The position numbers were made by a program, and so were the translations under genes. Shown piece after piece: positions 23,943 to 36,347 of a DNA stretch of 64,000 nt. Position 1 is the first letter of the stretch, and each line of letters opens with the position of its first letter. Below the pieces are notes generated by a model, which was not told the DNA's origin, did no database searches, and was given only the letters and a program-made list of their open reading frames with translations. Location: positions 496,001 through 560,000 of the forward strand of contig JAGTWJ010000001.1 in assembly GCA_020064725.1 (NCBI GenBank), in the 5' to 3' direction. Source of the stretch: Drechslerella dactyloides (lineage: Eukaryota; Ascomycota; Orbiliomycetes; Orbiliales; Orbiliaceae).

Positions 23943-24856
23943 TTTGCATCCCATTGCCGAATCGCTGGATCATGATGGCTGGTATTTGGTTTTTGCAGCG
24001 AATTGTAGTTAGTCTTTTGAAATAATAGCGAAATGAGTTCAGTACTATATACAGAATTTGTCGTATGTAACTTTAACGAATGGTGTTTCCTGCTCTAATA
24101 ACCCATAGCCTACCTCGTTGACAGTGTTGGAATTTAGGGTGGCGTCTCTACACGTGAATCGAACCAATCAGCCGAAGCACAAGTAACATGGATGTCTGGA
24201 AAGCCTCGTGCCCCGAATGGTCCATGAGACCGGCTTTAGCGCCGAAGCAGACGAATCGGTTGAGCAAAGCTCCTCAAGCTCGAGCTCAGCCAAAAACTTT
24301 TCTGTCTCCCAGCTCCAACCTTCACTTTCACCGTTTTCTTGTTCAAAGCTTCACAAAGGCCCGTTCTACAGTCAAGCTTCTCTCAAGACTTTGTCAAGCC
24401 GCCTTAAGACTCCGTCAAGACTCTTGGGTTGTGTAACCGCCATTTCTTAGCAAACGCCAACTCTAACAAGCCAACTCACTGCCTCCAAGTTTCCGGTCGC
24501 CATCCGCCCTGCTCGACCGACGACTGGTTGCCCGTTATACGTAGCACGACAGCACGACCTGCTCAATCTCGTCCGCCGGTAGACGAGACGGTCGATCTAT
24601 CCTTCTGAGGTTCACCGACTAGACTCCAATGGTCTTCTTCAGCGTCATTGCAGCGGCGTTCTCCTCTCTTTTCCTGCTTCAATAACAACTAATTCTCAAA
24701 GGCACCGAGTTGCCCATAACCTGAGAATCACACCGACTGTTCAAATTGCAAAGGCCAACTTCTCTATTGGTATTTGGAAATTGAAACATCTAAACTTATT
24801 CACCCGAGAGGAGAACGCCGCTTGAATCAGACACCGGTCGGCAGGGAATTTAAAAG
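23943..24856. other. Intergenic region, leader of the NHA1-like gene
   Basis: No gene seen. The last 450 bp are CT-rich with many short pyrimidine runs, as expected of a fungal promoter and 5' UTR. Confidence 0.6.
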
Positions 24857-26891
24857 ATGCCAACGCTCATAATTTCAGAGTTCAACATCGTCTGCACCAT
24901 CCTCGGCGGCTTCGTGCTTATATTTGGGCTGGTGTCGTTCTTCGTCAAGGAGCGACTGTACCTTTCCGAAGCGTGTATGTTTGATGCTGGAGTCCTTTTC
25001 CTCGTTATAGCAGTGCTTTATGTGGTTGGGCAGGGTCCGCCCGCAGGCCAACGTTCCATTTTACGTCATTTGCCCCAAAATTCATAAGAAGCTAGCTTAC
25101 ACAAGGGTCACAAACTCCCACGATGCTCTAGTAATTGCCGTGCTCGTAGGCATCGCCCTTGGTCCACACGGCGCAAATCTTATACGGCCGCTATCGTACG
25201 CGAGAGACAATTCTGAAGAGAGTCTCGATGCAATCAACCTTGCATTCTCGCGGCTGGTCCTCGGCGTCCAGCTCGTCCTCGCCGGGGTCCAGCTTCCTAA
25301 GAAATATCTCATCTATGAGTGGAAGTCTCTTGGTCTGCTGCTGGGGCCTGTCATGACTATTATGTGGCTGGTCAGTGGGACAGTCGTCTACGGTATTATC
25401 CCAGGGTTGACATATGTAAGTTCGAGGCGAGCCTCCCATTCATCCCACGTCTTAAGGTGAACCCTACCTATAATAGAAGCAGGGTGTTATTGTGATCATG
25501 TATAACAGAATAGCCACGTTTATTAACCCGGTGTCACCGCTGCAACAGGTCCAAGCTCTGGCCATAGGTGCTTGTATCACCCCTACAGACCCCATTCTTT
25601 CAAACACAATCGTCAAGGGCAAGTTCGCGGACAAGCATATCCCCGTCCCCCTCCAGCGCATCATAATCGCCGAGTCGGGCGCAAACGATGGACTGGGGTA
25701 CCCATTCTTGTTCCTCGCGCTATATATATACAGATATGCCATCCTCGACACCCAGGTTGGCCACGGCGTCTCGCTCTTCTTCACAGAGACGATGCTCTAC
25801 ACCATCCTGCTCTCCGTGGCATATGGTACCGTTGTCGGGTGGATGGCAAAGGAGCTGCTGCACTGGGCGAGTGAGAAGAAGCTGGTGGATCGTGAGTCCT
25901 TCTTGGTATTCGCGATCGCGCTGGCGCTGTTCATCGTCGGATCGTGCGGGATGATTGGCACGGATGACGTTCTGGCGTGTTTTATAGCGGGGAACGTGTT
26001 CACGTTGGACGATTGGTTCCGGCTCGAAACGCTGGATGACAGTCTTCAGCCGACGATTGACATGCTGCTTAACATCACGATATTCTTGTGGTTTGGCGCT
26101 GTGGCGCCGTGGGCGGAGTTTGGAAACACCCCCTCGATACCTGTCGGGAGGCTCATCGCTATGGCGCTGCTGGTACTCGTGCTGCGGCGCCCACCGATCA
26201 TCTTGCTGTTGTACAAGTATATCCCGCGGATCGAGAACTTGAAAGAGGCTGCCTTCGCAGGATACTTTGGCCCCATCGGCGTCAGCGCGATATTTTACCT
26301 CTACGTCACTCTCGAGTTTCTCAGAGAGGCGGAGACGCTGCCTCTGAGCGATCATGACCTGGAAGGTGTCAAGACGATGATGACGGCGACAAGATTAGTC
26401 ATCTGGTTCGCTGTCATGGCAAGCGTCGTCGTCCATGGTGTTACCGTCCCAGTTATCAAGGTCAGTCTTATAAATAGCTCCCGTCGATATTATAAATCGC
26501 TGTATAATATAGGGCGGTCCTCATCCGTACGCGTGCTGACCCTGTCTTTCCGACCCTTTAGCTTGGGAACCAGATACCCATGTCCATATCCCGCTCGGTG
26601 TCCCGAGTCACGGACAATATCATACCCGGTCTGGGGGGTCTAATCTCTCGCACGCCGTCGAGGATGCGGAATAGCGTTTCGACCCTCAGCGTGGGCGGGG
26701 GTCCCAGTGAGGACCGCCATGTCGTTCCCGCCGACATCTCCGCTCCTCTGCCATCGATTCCAAACCCTGTCTTCAACGTAGATGTCGAGCGGGGCGGTAA
26801 GAGCCTGGCATGGGACGACGACAATCTAGAGCGGGGACGCGATCGGATGGAGAGGGCGACAGCGGAGGACCAAACGCTCCCTCGGATGTAG
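24857..26891 (+). CDS. NHA1: Na+/H+ antiporter, NHA1/SOD2 type
   Basis: Four exons (24857-24974, 25132-25415, 25549-26460, 26562-26891) give 547 aa with consistent phases. Plasma-membrane CPA1 antiporter that exports Na+/K+ against protons and supports salt and pH tolerance. Seen: first helix with ILGGFVLIFGLVSFFVKERLYLSEA, then GIALGPHGANLIRP, ITPTDPILSNTIVKGKFA, the hallmark ESGANDGLGYPFLFLAL carrying the transport Asn-Asp pair, GTDDVLACFIAGNVFTLDDWF, and GYFGPIGVSAIFYL. The hydrophilic C-terminal tail is about 100-110 residues, Ser/Arg/Asp-rich, much shorter than the long regulatory tail of yeast Nha1 but usual for filamentous fungi. The first intron (157 nt) and second (133 nt) were placed because they restore the helix sequences SEALIAVLVG and GLTYVQALAIGA. 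Confidence 0.9.
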
Positions 26892-27693
26892 GAAGGAAGG
26901 ATGGAAGGAAGATAAGCTGATAAGTACGCCTACTCGTACATACGTGGCGCGTTACAAACGTCACTGGTGCATGCAGGGTGTTAGCATTGTTTTGCAGGCT
27001 GGCGGGGTCTTCTAGTAGTGCACACGGTTTGATGTGATATGGTCTGATGTGATGTGATATGAGGAGATGATGAGGGGCAAGTGGCGACATTGTCAGCCAA
27101 TACTTTAGAGGAAGGTGGCCCCATGGGAGGGGTCGAAGTTGGTGGGGTGGCAAAGGTATCCATGCCGTGTAAATTTTGATGTGGAGCATATTTATATACA
27201 TGTAGAATGCTGTATTTGCAGAATGGTTGAGAGAATGCATGTCTTGGAAACGCGCGCGTGGATGCGAATAAAGTCCAGATGGAAGAATGAGCCAACTAAT
27301 GAGTGAATGAAGGGATGAATGAATGAATGAATGAATGATAGAATGACAATGGAAATAAAAGCAAAACAACCGATCCAATTCTATACCGTCATGACGCCAT
27401 TAAAATGCTGACTGAAAGAGAAGAAAATATGCACAGTAGAAGCTCGAAGGAACATGAGACAAAAATGAAAAGAGGGTGTGAAATTTTGTTGAATGTCGAG
27501 GAGTATGTGACAGAAGAGCAGAAACCCGATCACCTGGATATCATTGTATGTAGACCGAGAACCACGCTAAACAGCAATAGACAAAGGAAAGTCGAAAGCA
27601 TATGATACGAAGAGGGCATGTCGATATGAGTGAAGCGTAAAGACAGAAATTGAGAAACGGTAAGGCGTGCTGTCAAGGACGCAGGGTGAGCAA
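26892..27693. other. Convergent intergenic region with ATGA microsatellite
   Basis: No gene seen. A (ATGA)6 tract lies at 27315-27338, with related GATGTGATATG repeats at about 27028-27062. Confidence 0.6.
27315..27338 (+). repeat. (ATGA)6 microsatellite
   Basis: Six perfect tetranucleotide units in the intergenic space; a likely polymorphic marker. Confidence 0.9.
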
Positions 27694-28932
27694 CTACCTG
27701 CTCGGATTGTACTTGAGGGCCTCTCGGTAGAACTCTTCCTCGTTCTCGGTTTCCCAGTCCCCTCGCCAGGTGAACTGGCTGTTCTTCCTGGTGACTTTGC
27801 CGATGGTGCTGACTTCGCTCACGTCGCTGCCTGCACCACTCAGACGCCGAGTGTAGAGGAACTGTTCTCGTACTACCGAGCTCGGTGCTTCCTTGCTGGG
27901 AAATTCCGTTGGCGACGGTGCTGCTTGCTGAACGCTGATCATGCTGCCCGCCCTAGACTTTGGCGAGATGGATATGCTGACCGCGTCGGCCTTCTCGCTA
28001 TCGATGCTGCCGTCGTAGTCGGGGTCGTATGAGTCCAGCAGGCGCGAAAGCTCCAGGTCGGGCTCGACATGGGCACGGTATCGGATGGGCATTATGTGCA
28101 TTGCTTCTGCGAACTGTCTTTCGAGAAATGAGGAGGCCGAGTCACGAGCCTCCATATGGCCTGGGAAGCGCCTGTTCCGCAGCTGGTACTGCAGATAGTC
28201 CTTTGGCTGGCACATTCTCTGGGAATTCGGTGTTCTCGGGGGACCTTGGAACGCATGCTTCGAGTCGACGGATAACAGGCCGTCGTGGTAGATCCGCAAG
28301 GAGAGGATGGAGGTCGGGCAAACCGGACGGGGTGTTGGGGCGGAGCAGCGACCGTTGGGGCCCGGTGTGTCCCTTCTGAAGGCCATGAATTCGCTGCGAA
28401 GAGTGTATTCTTCGACGTCTAGGAAGCATTGTTTTGCTAAGCGCTTGGTCAGCGGCTTAGGTGAATGGCTGCCGGACTTGACGCCGTTCTGTGTGTCGTC
28501 AAGCTGCATCTCATGCAGTATTTCCCTGGCCTCCAAGATGGCGGGGTGCGTGATTACGTTTTTTCGGCGGTGGGCCTTCGAGCTAGCTTCGACGAGGGCA
28601 CCTAGCGCTTCCTTCATGGCCTCCCGTACCGAACCCCATCTGTCGTTTATCTTTTCGGGCGACAGGTTGAGCTGGTTGACGAGGAACCACTCAAAGTATT
28701 CAGCGGCGGCATCGTCGGAACTGGACATGATGGAGCCGATGACGTGCTGGAACTGCGCGAACGACGTTATGATGGACGATATTGTGAATCGCTTTGTCGG
28801 GTGGCTGGAGGCGGAGAGGACGGTCTGCAGGGAATGGCTGAGGAGCGGTGAGGAGACATACTGCCAGAACGCGGCAGTGGTCGGCGGGAGGGCCAGGTAG
28901 GAGGTGGAGGTGAAGGTCGGGATTCCAGGCAT
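27694..28932 (-). CDS. Hypothetical protein, 412 aa
   Basis: Uninterrupted minus-strand frame from ATG to stop with GC-rich third positions, which supports real coding. I do not recognise the family. What can be seen: no signal peptide; a short hydrophobic N-terminal segment; a helical, charged stretch around residues 75-160 (YFEWFLVNQLNLSPEKINDR, then EAMKEALGALVEASSKAHRR); a middle part with a conserved-looking Cys/Trp-poor core around 185-290; and an acidic and Ser-rich tail ending in FTWRGDWETENEEEFYREAL. The tail motif with Trp and acidic residues may bind a partner. A contribution of additional 5' exons cannot be excluded, as the upstream 1.5 kb is GC-rich with long open frames. It could be a G-protein-signalling or cytoskeletal regulator, but nothing seen proves it. 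Confidence 0.6.
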   Translation of the reverse strand: MPGIPTFTSTSYLALPPTTAAFWQYVSSPLLSHSLQTVLSASSHPTKRFTISSIITSFAQFQHVIGSIMSSSDDAAAEYFEWFLVNQLNLSPEKINDRWGSVREAMKEALGALVEASSKAHRRKNVITHPAILEAREILHEMQLDDTQNGVKSGSHSPKPLTKRLAKQCFLDVEEYTLRSEFMAFRRDTPGPNGRCSAPTPRPVCPTSILSLRIYHDGLLSVDSKHAFQGPPRTPNSQRMCQPKDYLQYQLRNRRFPGHMEARDSASSFLERQFAEAMHIMPIRYRAHVEPDLELSRLLDSYDPDYDGSIDSEKADAVSISISPKSRAGSMISVQQAAPSPTEFPSKEAPSSVVREQFLYTRRLSGAGSDVSEVSTIGKVTRKNSQFTWRGDWETENEEEFYREALKYNPSR

Positions 28933-31900
28933 GTCGTCAGTCTGTCGGATCTCGAGATCCGGAGTCGAAGGTTGTGGTTCTGCGGGTCAGATATACGAGC
29001 GGGGAGCGGTGAGGTTGGTGTGTTGGGCGTCGCCGACCGTGCGCGCCGCGAGAACACCACACGACAGGCCGTCTACAAAAGCGGATGATATCGCGGGGCT
29101 GCTGCCTGCCCGTTTCTCCGGATGTCGTTGGAGCGGGCGTGTGCGCGTGCGCTATACTGAAACAGCCGTCCCTCCAGACTGAAATAGGGGCGATAGCGGT
29201 GTTTCTATCGCGGCTTGTCGAGCGGTCGTAAACGAAACAGTCGGCCAGAATTAAGATGCGGAAGCGTGGAGCGAAGCGGAGAGGGGGCCAGGTGGGCCAC
29301 GGGCAGCTGATATACCAGTCGGCGGCCGACCGGACTCGAAGGACAGAAGCTATCGCGGGCTCGAGCAGGCCGAGACGAGCAAGTGGAATGATAGGAATGA
29401 CGAAAGAACGCCCGGTGACTCAAGATGGCCAAATTGCACAATGTGGCTAAAGGGAAGAGAGGAGGTGCAAGAGGAGGGCTTCCAAATGGGATTCTAGAAT
29501 GTCCAACGGCCGGCCGGTCCTTCTGCTTTTAAACGCACCGCACACTTCTTCCAACTTCACATTCCCACCGCAAGGGGGCTCGGAGGCGGGCGATCGAAGA
29601 AGCAATCGAATCGCCCTCGCCCGCAGCTCGGTCGCGGCCCCTTTGTCATCGGTCGGTCTCCATCGCCGTTCCTTTTCTTTTTCTCCCTCTTCTGCGCTTT
29701 CAGGCTAACCAACATCGACATGGCTGGGCGCCCACCACTCGGCCAGGGACGGGGGCTTGCGTGGGCTGGTATGCAGCCTATCCTGTCGTGCATGTCGACG
29801 AAAAATTCACCCACCGGCCGGCCAGAAAGGGGCATGCCTGTCCTCGACCCTCATGCCTTGCAGGTATCTGCCACGACGACACTCGCGACCTGGAGTATCG
29901 CAATTCGCTCTTCTCCCTCTCCTCTCTCTCTCTCGAGCTCGCCCGTCGTCGGCGTGGATTGTCATTCTCGAGCAAACAGAGCGCGGCGGGCGATGGCTGG
30001 TCACCTCTGCGGCCTCGTGCCTCCTTCCTGCCCGAAAGTGTCGGAATCCCAATATCACTCTCGCCACAGCAATCCAGCCAAATACACGCACGCACAATCG
30101 GACCATGCTAGCTCGCTTGCTTGCTTTTGAGCCTGCGTAAAAAAAACGCTGCCATGTTGGCAAATGTTGCAAGAGAAATGCCAGCCAAAACAATGCGTGC
30201 CCGGCCGGGCCTGTTTGGGAGAGGGGACCATGGCATGAATCCATCCGTCCTGCCATGGGGCCTGTCCCAGTCATACGGGCCTCGAAAACGAACGTTCAAG
30301 GCCGCTCTCTCTCGACGTCGCGCGACTGCCTGCTGTAGTTGATCCGATAACGTCACCCAAGATGTCTTCTCTTCCGCTGCATCCATCTGCAGCTGCATGT
30401 CATGTCTTTCTTGTTTGCATTGTTCGACCGGCCTTGGCCGTTCCCACCGACGGACCACCCGAGACGGTTTCTTTGAGGGAAGGGTTGTCAGCAACAGGGC
30501 AGGGCCTACCGAGCGCGGCAGCCCAAAAAGCCACTCGAACTTGCCTCGGTGGCACGAGGATAAGGCTACTTTAGTTTCGAGTCACTTTGCAGTTGGAGCC
30601 CAGTTCGAACGACATGCACCACATGTCCCTCCCTCCGGTGCATCTTCGAGCGGAGAAACACGCCCGAGCGCCACCATTCAAGCTCGCCGGCGCATGGCGT
30701 CAAAGAATTTTCTCTCGCGCTTTCGCCGAGGTCTAACCCCATAAAAACAGTCCCATTAGTTATCACAGCATGCCCGGAAGTACCCAAGCTGTAAATTATT
30801 AGAAGCCCTTCCCCGTGCCTTTGCTCACATGGTTATGGATTCAACATTCTCGCAACTGGCATTCTCCATCATCAAGGCATTAACGAATCCCCAAAACAAA
30901 CAGCGCACTCGGCCAAGCGTAGCGATTTTGGGGGGGGGGGGGGGGGGGTTGCTTTTGCTTCTTCTCAAGAGACCGCCTTGTCCGGCTACGACGTCTTCCG
31001 AACCGCAATCCAGGCTAACATGACAAAGTATCTCTAAAACTTTCAAGATTCTGTGTCACCAACCAGCCCTCTTGCCCGTTCAGATCCTTTGAAGCGAGCA
31101 AGCAGTCGTGGCTGAGTTGCCCGTCTACCCGAAGATTCCAAAATTGCCCACAAAAGGATTAGTCCCTCCCGAATCTCTGGATTCTTGGCGGCATCCTTGT
31201 TCGAAAATTAAAACAAGCATGCCTCTTCCGGCAAACCAATCCAACACCAAGGACAGCACTGCGTTATCAAGCGGGATAGCCCTGCGGCACTTGCCACGGT
31301 GCGCTTTGTAAATGCAGGTACTTAACAATTCACAGCATTCTCGAAGCCATAGAAGCTAGAGACACCTGTGAAAAAAGTACGCACCATCGACGTTGATCTA
31401 CTACTTCCCTAGTAGTGCCACCCGATATGCGTCGAAAGTGTTCGATGCGGTGGCTTGTCGCAGCGTAGACAGACTACTCGGCCGCACATGGGGCATCCAT
31501 CCGGAAAGTCAAAAGGCTGGAGACTGTTACTTCCGTATAATGCGGCTAGAAAGTCACAGGACCTACTCAAAACTCCCGTCAGGAAGGCTTTTGAAACGAG
31601 TCGCTCGTATTACGCCTCCAATTGCTACCATCAGCAACCATGCCGAGGCAAGCATGTCCGTTTCGGATAGCATCGGTTTCGGCGGCGATTTCCACTTGAC
31701 GGAATTTTCCATACCGGCCCTGCAATATCGTGAATCTGGGATCTTAAGTGCCGAGCATCCAAAGGTCCGTAGATGCCACCGACCTGCAAGCCTGCCGTAA
31801 AATCAACAAGCCCCCACTATCCCCACTCCATGCATCTAAGCTTATTTCAACCCTAACCCGTGGCAGCTAGCTTCTGCTGAGCCTCGCCGTATCAGCCTAA

Positions 31901-32191
31901 CCGTCTTTCACGATAGATACCATCAAACCACCTATGACCTCACTAATTTAGCTCTTCATGCCACTATCAAGGGCAATAAACCATGCATTGATCCCCGCCA
32001 CCAACGCCAACATACATGCTTGAACACCAAGTCCATAGACTAAAATACAGATTGAATAAACCGGAACATTCTAGAAACTGACTAGCCCGCCCGGGACTTG
32101 TTGTGGAACTCCGCCCACGAGCGTTACGTTTCCGAACACCCTTAGAACGCATAAGCATTAATACCTAAAGCCTGCAATGCTATGAGATCGA
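28933..32191. other. 3.3-kb region without a supported gene, GC-rich then mixed
   Basis: From about 29460 to 30500 the sequence is GC-rich and open in many frames on both strands, but none shows a domain, and CT-rich tracts (for example TCTCTCTCTCTCGAGC near 29925-29940) suggest promoter or leader sequence of the minus-strand gene. A run of 19 G lies at 30930-30948. The rest, to 32191, shows nothing recognisable. Confidence 0.45.
30930..30948 (+). repeat. G19 homopolymer
   Basis: Nineteen consecutive G residues, preceded by TTTT and followed by TTGCTTTTGC. Long G runs of this size are unusual in fungal DNA and can form quadruplexes; the exact length may be affected by sequencing error. Confidence 0.85.
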
Positions 32192-33307
32192 CTACTTGTA
32201 GTACTTGCTCTTCACAGCGCTAACGCTTCTGTGTCTTCCATACTGGTCATTAAGCTTGCTAGTTATGATATCCCATGCAAATGGACCACAAGGATGCTTC
32301 TGCCGCAAGGCCTTCAACGACTCATACTCCGCATCTGACCACCTCGAGCCACTGCTCCATGTAGGGACTGGGTCGAACAGGCGTGCGTAGCAGTTCGCAC
32401 AGTACTCCGGCTCATCTTTATGCGGGCATTCGGGCTCTGGAGTGAATTCCGGGGGAGCTTCAGCCGACTGCGGCGTATTACCCGTATTCGGTGACTCTGC
32501 GTTTGCCCTTGGATGTGATGGTATATGATCAGGTTTCCGTGAGCTCTTTCGCTGGTGCTGGGCGAAGAGATCCGAAACGAATCTTCTGATGAATTCCGCC
32601 GCATCTTCTTCCTCTTCCTCTTGCTTTACATTTTCCGCACCTTCTCCTGTTTCTCGGCGCTGTTTCGCTTGCTGTTCCCTCGACTTGGTTGCATTTTTCG
32701 CGCGTTCTTCTTTTCGTCGGCGCTCGGCCTCTTCTGCCCGTGCCTTCTTTTCCCTTTCGTACTGTTCTCTAAACCAGTTGCCAGGATCGTTATCGTCTAA
32801 AACTCTCGCTATATTAGTGTTGAGTGTTTCAGATTAGCATCATTGAGAGTTCGAGCTAGAGACGTACGGCTGAACACGATTGTCGCACATCTGGTATCGT
32901 ATATCTTCCTACTAGCTTCGTCCAATAGACACTTATACGCTTCCAGGAGCTAAAATAAAGTTAGTAAGGATCTACACTATATTAAGATATACTCGCTAAC
33001 AGCGAAAAGAGACATTAAATGGAGCATGCATGTGCCATGCGCATGCAACTCTGGCTCAGTGTCGACACCATGAACTAGTACCACCCCGTATTGGCGTATA
33101 AAAGCACGTGTCTGCGCCTACCTTTACGAATTTCGTATTGAGCTCAGCTGCTTCTTCTGCCCCTACGCCGGGGTTCTTATCCGTATGATACCTGCGCGAT
33201 AGGCAACGAAACGCCCGCTTGATCTGAGCGCTCGTGGCGTCATGTTCGACGTTGAGTACATAGTAGTGAGACACTGTCTCCGGCGAGGCCTTCAGATACG
33301 TTGGCAT
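32192..33307 (-). CDS. J-domain protein with HTD in place of HPD and a SANT/Myb-like C-terminus
   Basis: Three exons on the minus strand (33307-33122, 32949-32868, 32796-32192), 290 aa. Residues ~13-85 form a J domain: SHYYVLNVEHDATSAQIKRA, then FRCLSRRYHTDKNPG and KFVKLLEAYKCLLDEASRKI. The invariant HPD tripeptide between helices II and III reads HTD (codons CAT ACG GAT), which in other J proteins abolishes stimulation of Hsp70 ATPase. A highly charged helical stretch follows (WFREQYEREKKARAEEAERR and beyond, residues ~98-150), then a linker and a C-terminal SANT/Myb-like segment (SRWSDAEYESLKALRQ, AWDIITSKLNDQYGRHRSV). J plus SANT recalls zuotin/DNAJC2 and DNAJC1, though this protein is far shorter. 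The splice into the last exon uses the TTTTAG acceptor because the nearer one creates a stop. Probably nuclear or ribosome-associated; role unknown. Confidence 0.78.
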
Positions 33308-36300
33308 TTCCGTGTCAGGATAGTGATTGTCTCGTAAACCAGATGCCGGTGTATACCGCGAAGGACAGTATCTCGGACGACACTTGGCCTTCTGAAGGAT
33401 CGTATATCTAACTAACGCCTAGGCTAAATTGGCGATCGATTGACGTGCACTCTCAACTGAGACTGCCTACAAGGCGTAAGACCTGGTGACAGATGTCTTT
33501 AGATCTTGTGGAAGGATGTATCGTATAGGCGAAACCTGTATCACGTTATTGGTACATCGCGATGGCTCGAGCTAGTTGAGTATGGGTTAGAAGTGCAGAG
33601 AGAACAATGATCTACTAACGCTAGTCTGGGCTGCTCTGCATTTATACTCGGATCGCTGAAGAGCTGCCATATCCAGGTTGGCGACGATACCCTTTGTCTG
33701 TCTGGCGTGCGTTAGGGAATCTCCCCAAGTATCAGTTTCGAGGGTTCGTTGTCACCGAATGGAATGCCACGCATGGCTTGAGATGCTCGATGGCGCTACA
33801 TGGATCTAGGCTACAGCACATGTACAGCATAGCCGCAGACATATACAACGGCCATCATATGTGGCAAAGCAAAGTCAAGCAGAAATCTGGGGAAGCTTTG
33901 AAGATTGGATTGCTCTATTCAGCATCGACCGGGACTACAACGTCAGCATCAAGCAGCGTGGGGAAAAAAATTGTCAAGGCAAGCTTCCGGCTTCCGAAAG
34001 AGCCGACTGCTTGATGCGCGTGCGCCAATTAGCTAACGGCGGTAGCGCGAGACAATAAGCCAGTATGCACCACCATGACCGAGGCTTCACGTTTACATGA
34101 GCTTAAAATGCTACTACAAAATGGTTGGCTGCGCTGCAGCTGGCGGATATAGCATAAGCAAGACGCCCGTGTAGTCGCCAGGCCCATGGACTCGGGCTCA
34201 AGGCCACCCACATTACTAATTATACAACCCCGCCTTCCGAGGATCCGATTACTATACAACCGCCGGAGAAGGCCGTCATCGCGTAATGAAAGTCAATAGC
34301 AAGGACCCATGAGACACCCTTATCCCCAACTTGTAGCGTAAGACGAGATTTTCCTAGCAGGTGGGAGCGAGTCAGTGTCCTAAGACTCGCCCCGGATCCC
34401 TGGGAGGCTGCCATCGCATGCGTGACGAATAAACCCAGACGCCCACTCCGCCAAGTTATTTACGAGCCGGCAGATTTTTTTTTCTTTCTTCCTGGAGAAC
34501 GGAAACGGTAGGTAAGGTCGGTGATTAGTCCTTGTCGCAAGCGCGTGTGCGGCACAGCTGCATGGCGGAAATTGCCGCGCGAGATCCGACGTGACAAGTG
34601 TCCCGGTGCATTGTCAGTTTCAAGACACAATGGCAAACTTCATGCGAAGAAGAAGCTCCAAACGCCGGCAATTTACCATTGCTATAGGTCATGTGCTAGG
34701 AAACCAATCCTCATGATATATATACCTCAATCCAGGGCGTGCAACTATCCCGGTTTCTGATTTTGAGCAACGCAAAAAATACAACGTTGCATGGGCGTAG
34801 TCATTGGTCCGGCTACAGATGTCTGGTAGGGCGCCGGGCAGCTAGAGCCCGCAATGGAGTAGAATGTGAATGCTACGGTTGCCCACATCCAATGTGACTT
34901 CCGATTTATAGCTATAAGTAGCATCGCGGAAGCCCCAGACCCACTATGATAGCCCTCGTAGGACGAGGATTCGTGCATATAGCTCGCCAGTCTATTTGCC
35001 GTCGCCGATACGTATACAACATATATATAGGCACTAGGGACCTGGAATAGGCATCTAGTTATAATATACATGTCTACACGGCTTAATGGTTGAAATTTCT
35101 CAGGTGAGGCTGAGCCACAATGAGACATCGATACCTTGAGAAAATGCCTTCTGCTATAGAAATTGGTGAATATTTGCACAAAGGTCAGCCGCCCAGTACG
35201 CACCGTACCTCCCCTCTCAGTATGCATTGGTAAGATCTGAACGACGTGACATTCCGGGGCACTTTACTAGCCGGGCCAGGAGGTTGCATGTCCTCGAGTT
35301 CTTGTACTTCACCGAGGTAGTCCGGTTCAGAAACCATTCATCCTGTTGACGATCTCGAGATCTCGTGCCAAGCGCACAGTCGGGGTTAATGCGGTAGATC
35401 TGCTGTGTTCTCCTAGAGTTGAGCTCTGTCTCTGCTTTCTTTGCCAACGACTACCACGTTTGAATAACGTGGCCCGAGGCGGAGGACTTGTCACTATGTG
35501 TGTGACACAAACAAAGGGACAAAGAGAGCGCTATGGTTTTCTTTTGATTGTTCAAAATCCTGTGGCTCCTCGAGCAAGAGGTTGTTGATAGGCTCCTAGA
35601 TTCAGCCGCTAACGATTATGCTATCCTCGGGGACGCTGACAATTTTCGCACCTTGTGCGACTCCATCCCCCTGGGAATGTTACGTTCAAAAACTCTGGGA
35701 GCCATCCGGGAAGCCTAGTTTCGACCAGTAACAACCGCCATGCTTTCGTCGCGTGTCGCGGGATGACAAATATTCTTGCCGACCACAATTCAAGGCTGCA
35801 ACTTCTCAAACTGTTATTAAGTCTCACCCACGAGTATTCATCGGCGCAGGCCAACGAAAGGCTCAAAAGCTAGCTGCAGGTTGCGCCCACCACACTGTTG
35901 GAGAAGTTGGTACGACGTCAAATTAAAGTGTGTGGTTCGACCAATTTGGGAGGTTTAGCCAGTTTCTATCATATATGAGAAATCCGCAGGACTGATCACG
36001 GATATATCGCCAGAAAAGCCAAATACTGTGATTTTAGAATTGAAGCGCTCATTAATCTAGATGCTTTAAATCTTTAAATTTAGCGAATCTGAGATAATGA
36101 GTTTGTAAGTGGTATAAAGTGAGGTCGAAACCCACCCTACGCTCAACATTAGCCGATGATTTAGATAAGTGAACTCTTGCAAACAGATCCGACGCGACGG
36201 CAAGACTGAAATGCTGTATTCTTTTTAAGTAGTCCCATCTATTCATTGACCTGACTCAACAACTTTCAAGGCTTCAGCTTGAAAGCCCTGATATATTACC

Positions 36301-36347
36301 TTTGGCCGCCTTCTATTCTTGCGCTAGTTTATAAGTCTATCATCACA
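33308..36347. other. 3.0-kb gene-poor region
   Basis: Frames of 60-160 codons on both strands lack domains, codon bias or splice continuity. I see no transposon signature. The 3' end serves as the promoter of the small secreted protein at 36348. Confidence 0.5.

Noticed and set aside
33694..34058. Plus-strand frames of 65-106 codons
   Set aside because: No domain, no signal peptide, and two overlapping frames compete; the length is within chance.
34745..35227. 160-codon minus-strand frame
   Set aside because: Composition is like the flanking noncoding DNA; no motif and no splice-linked neighbour.
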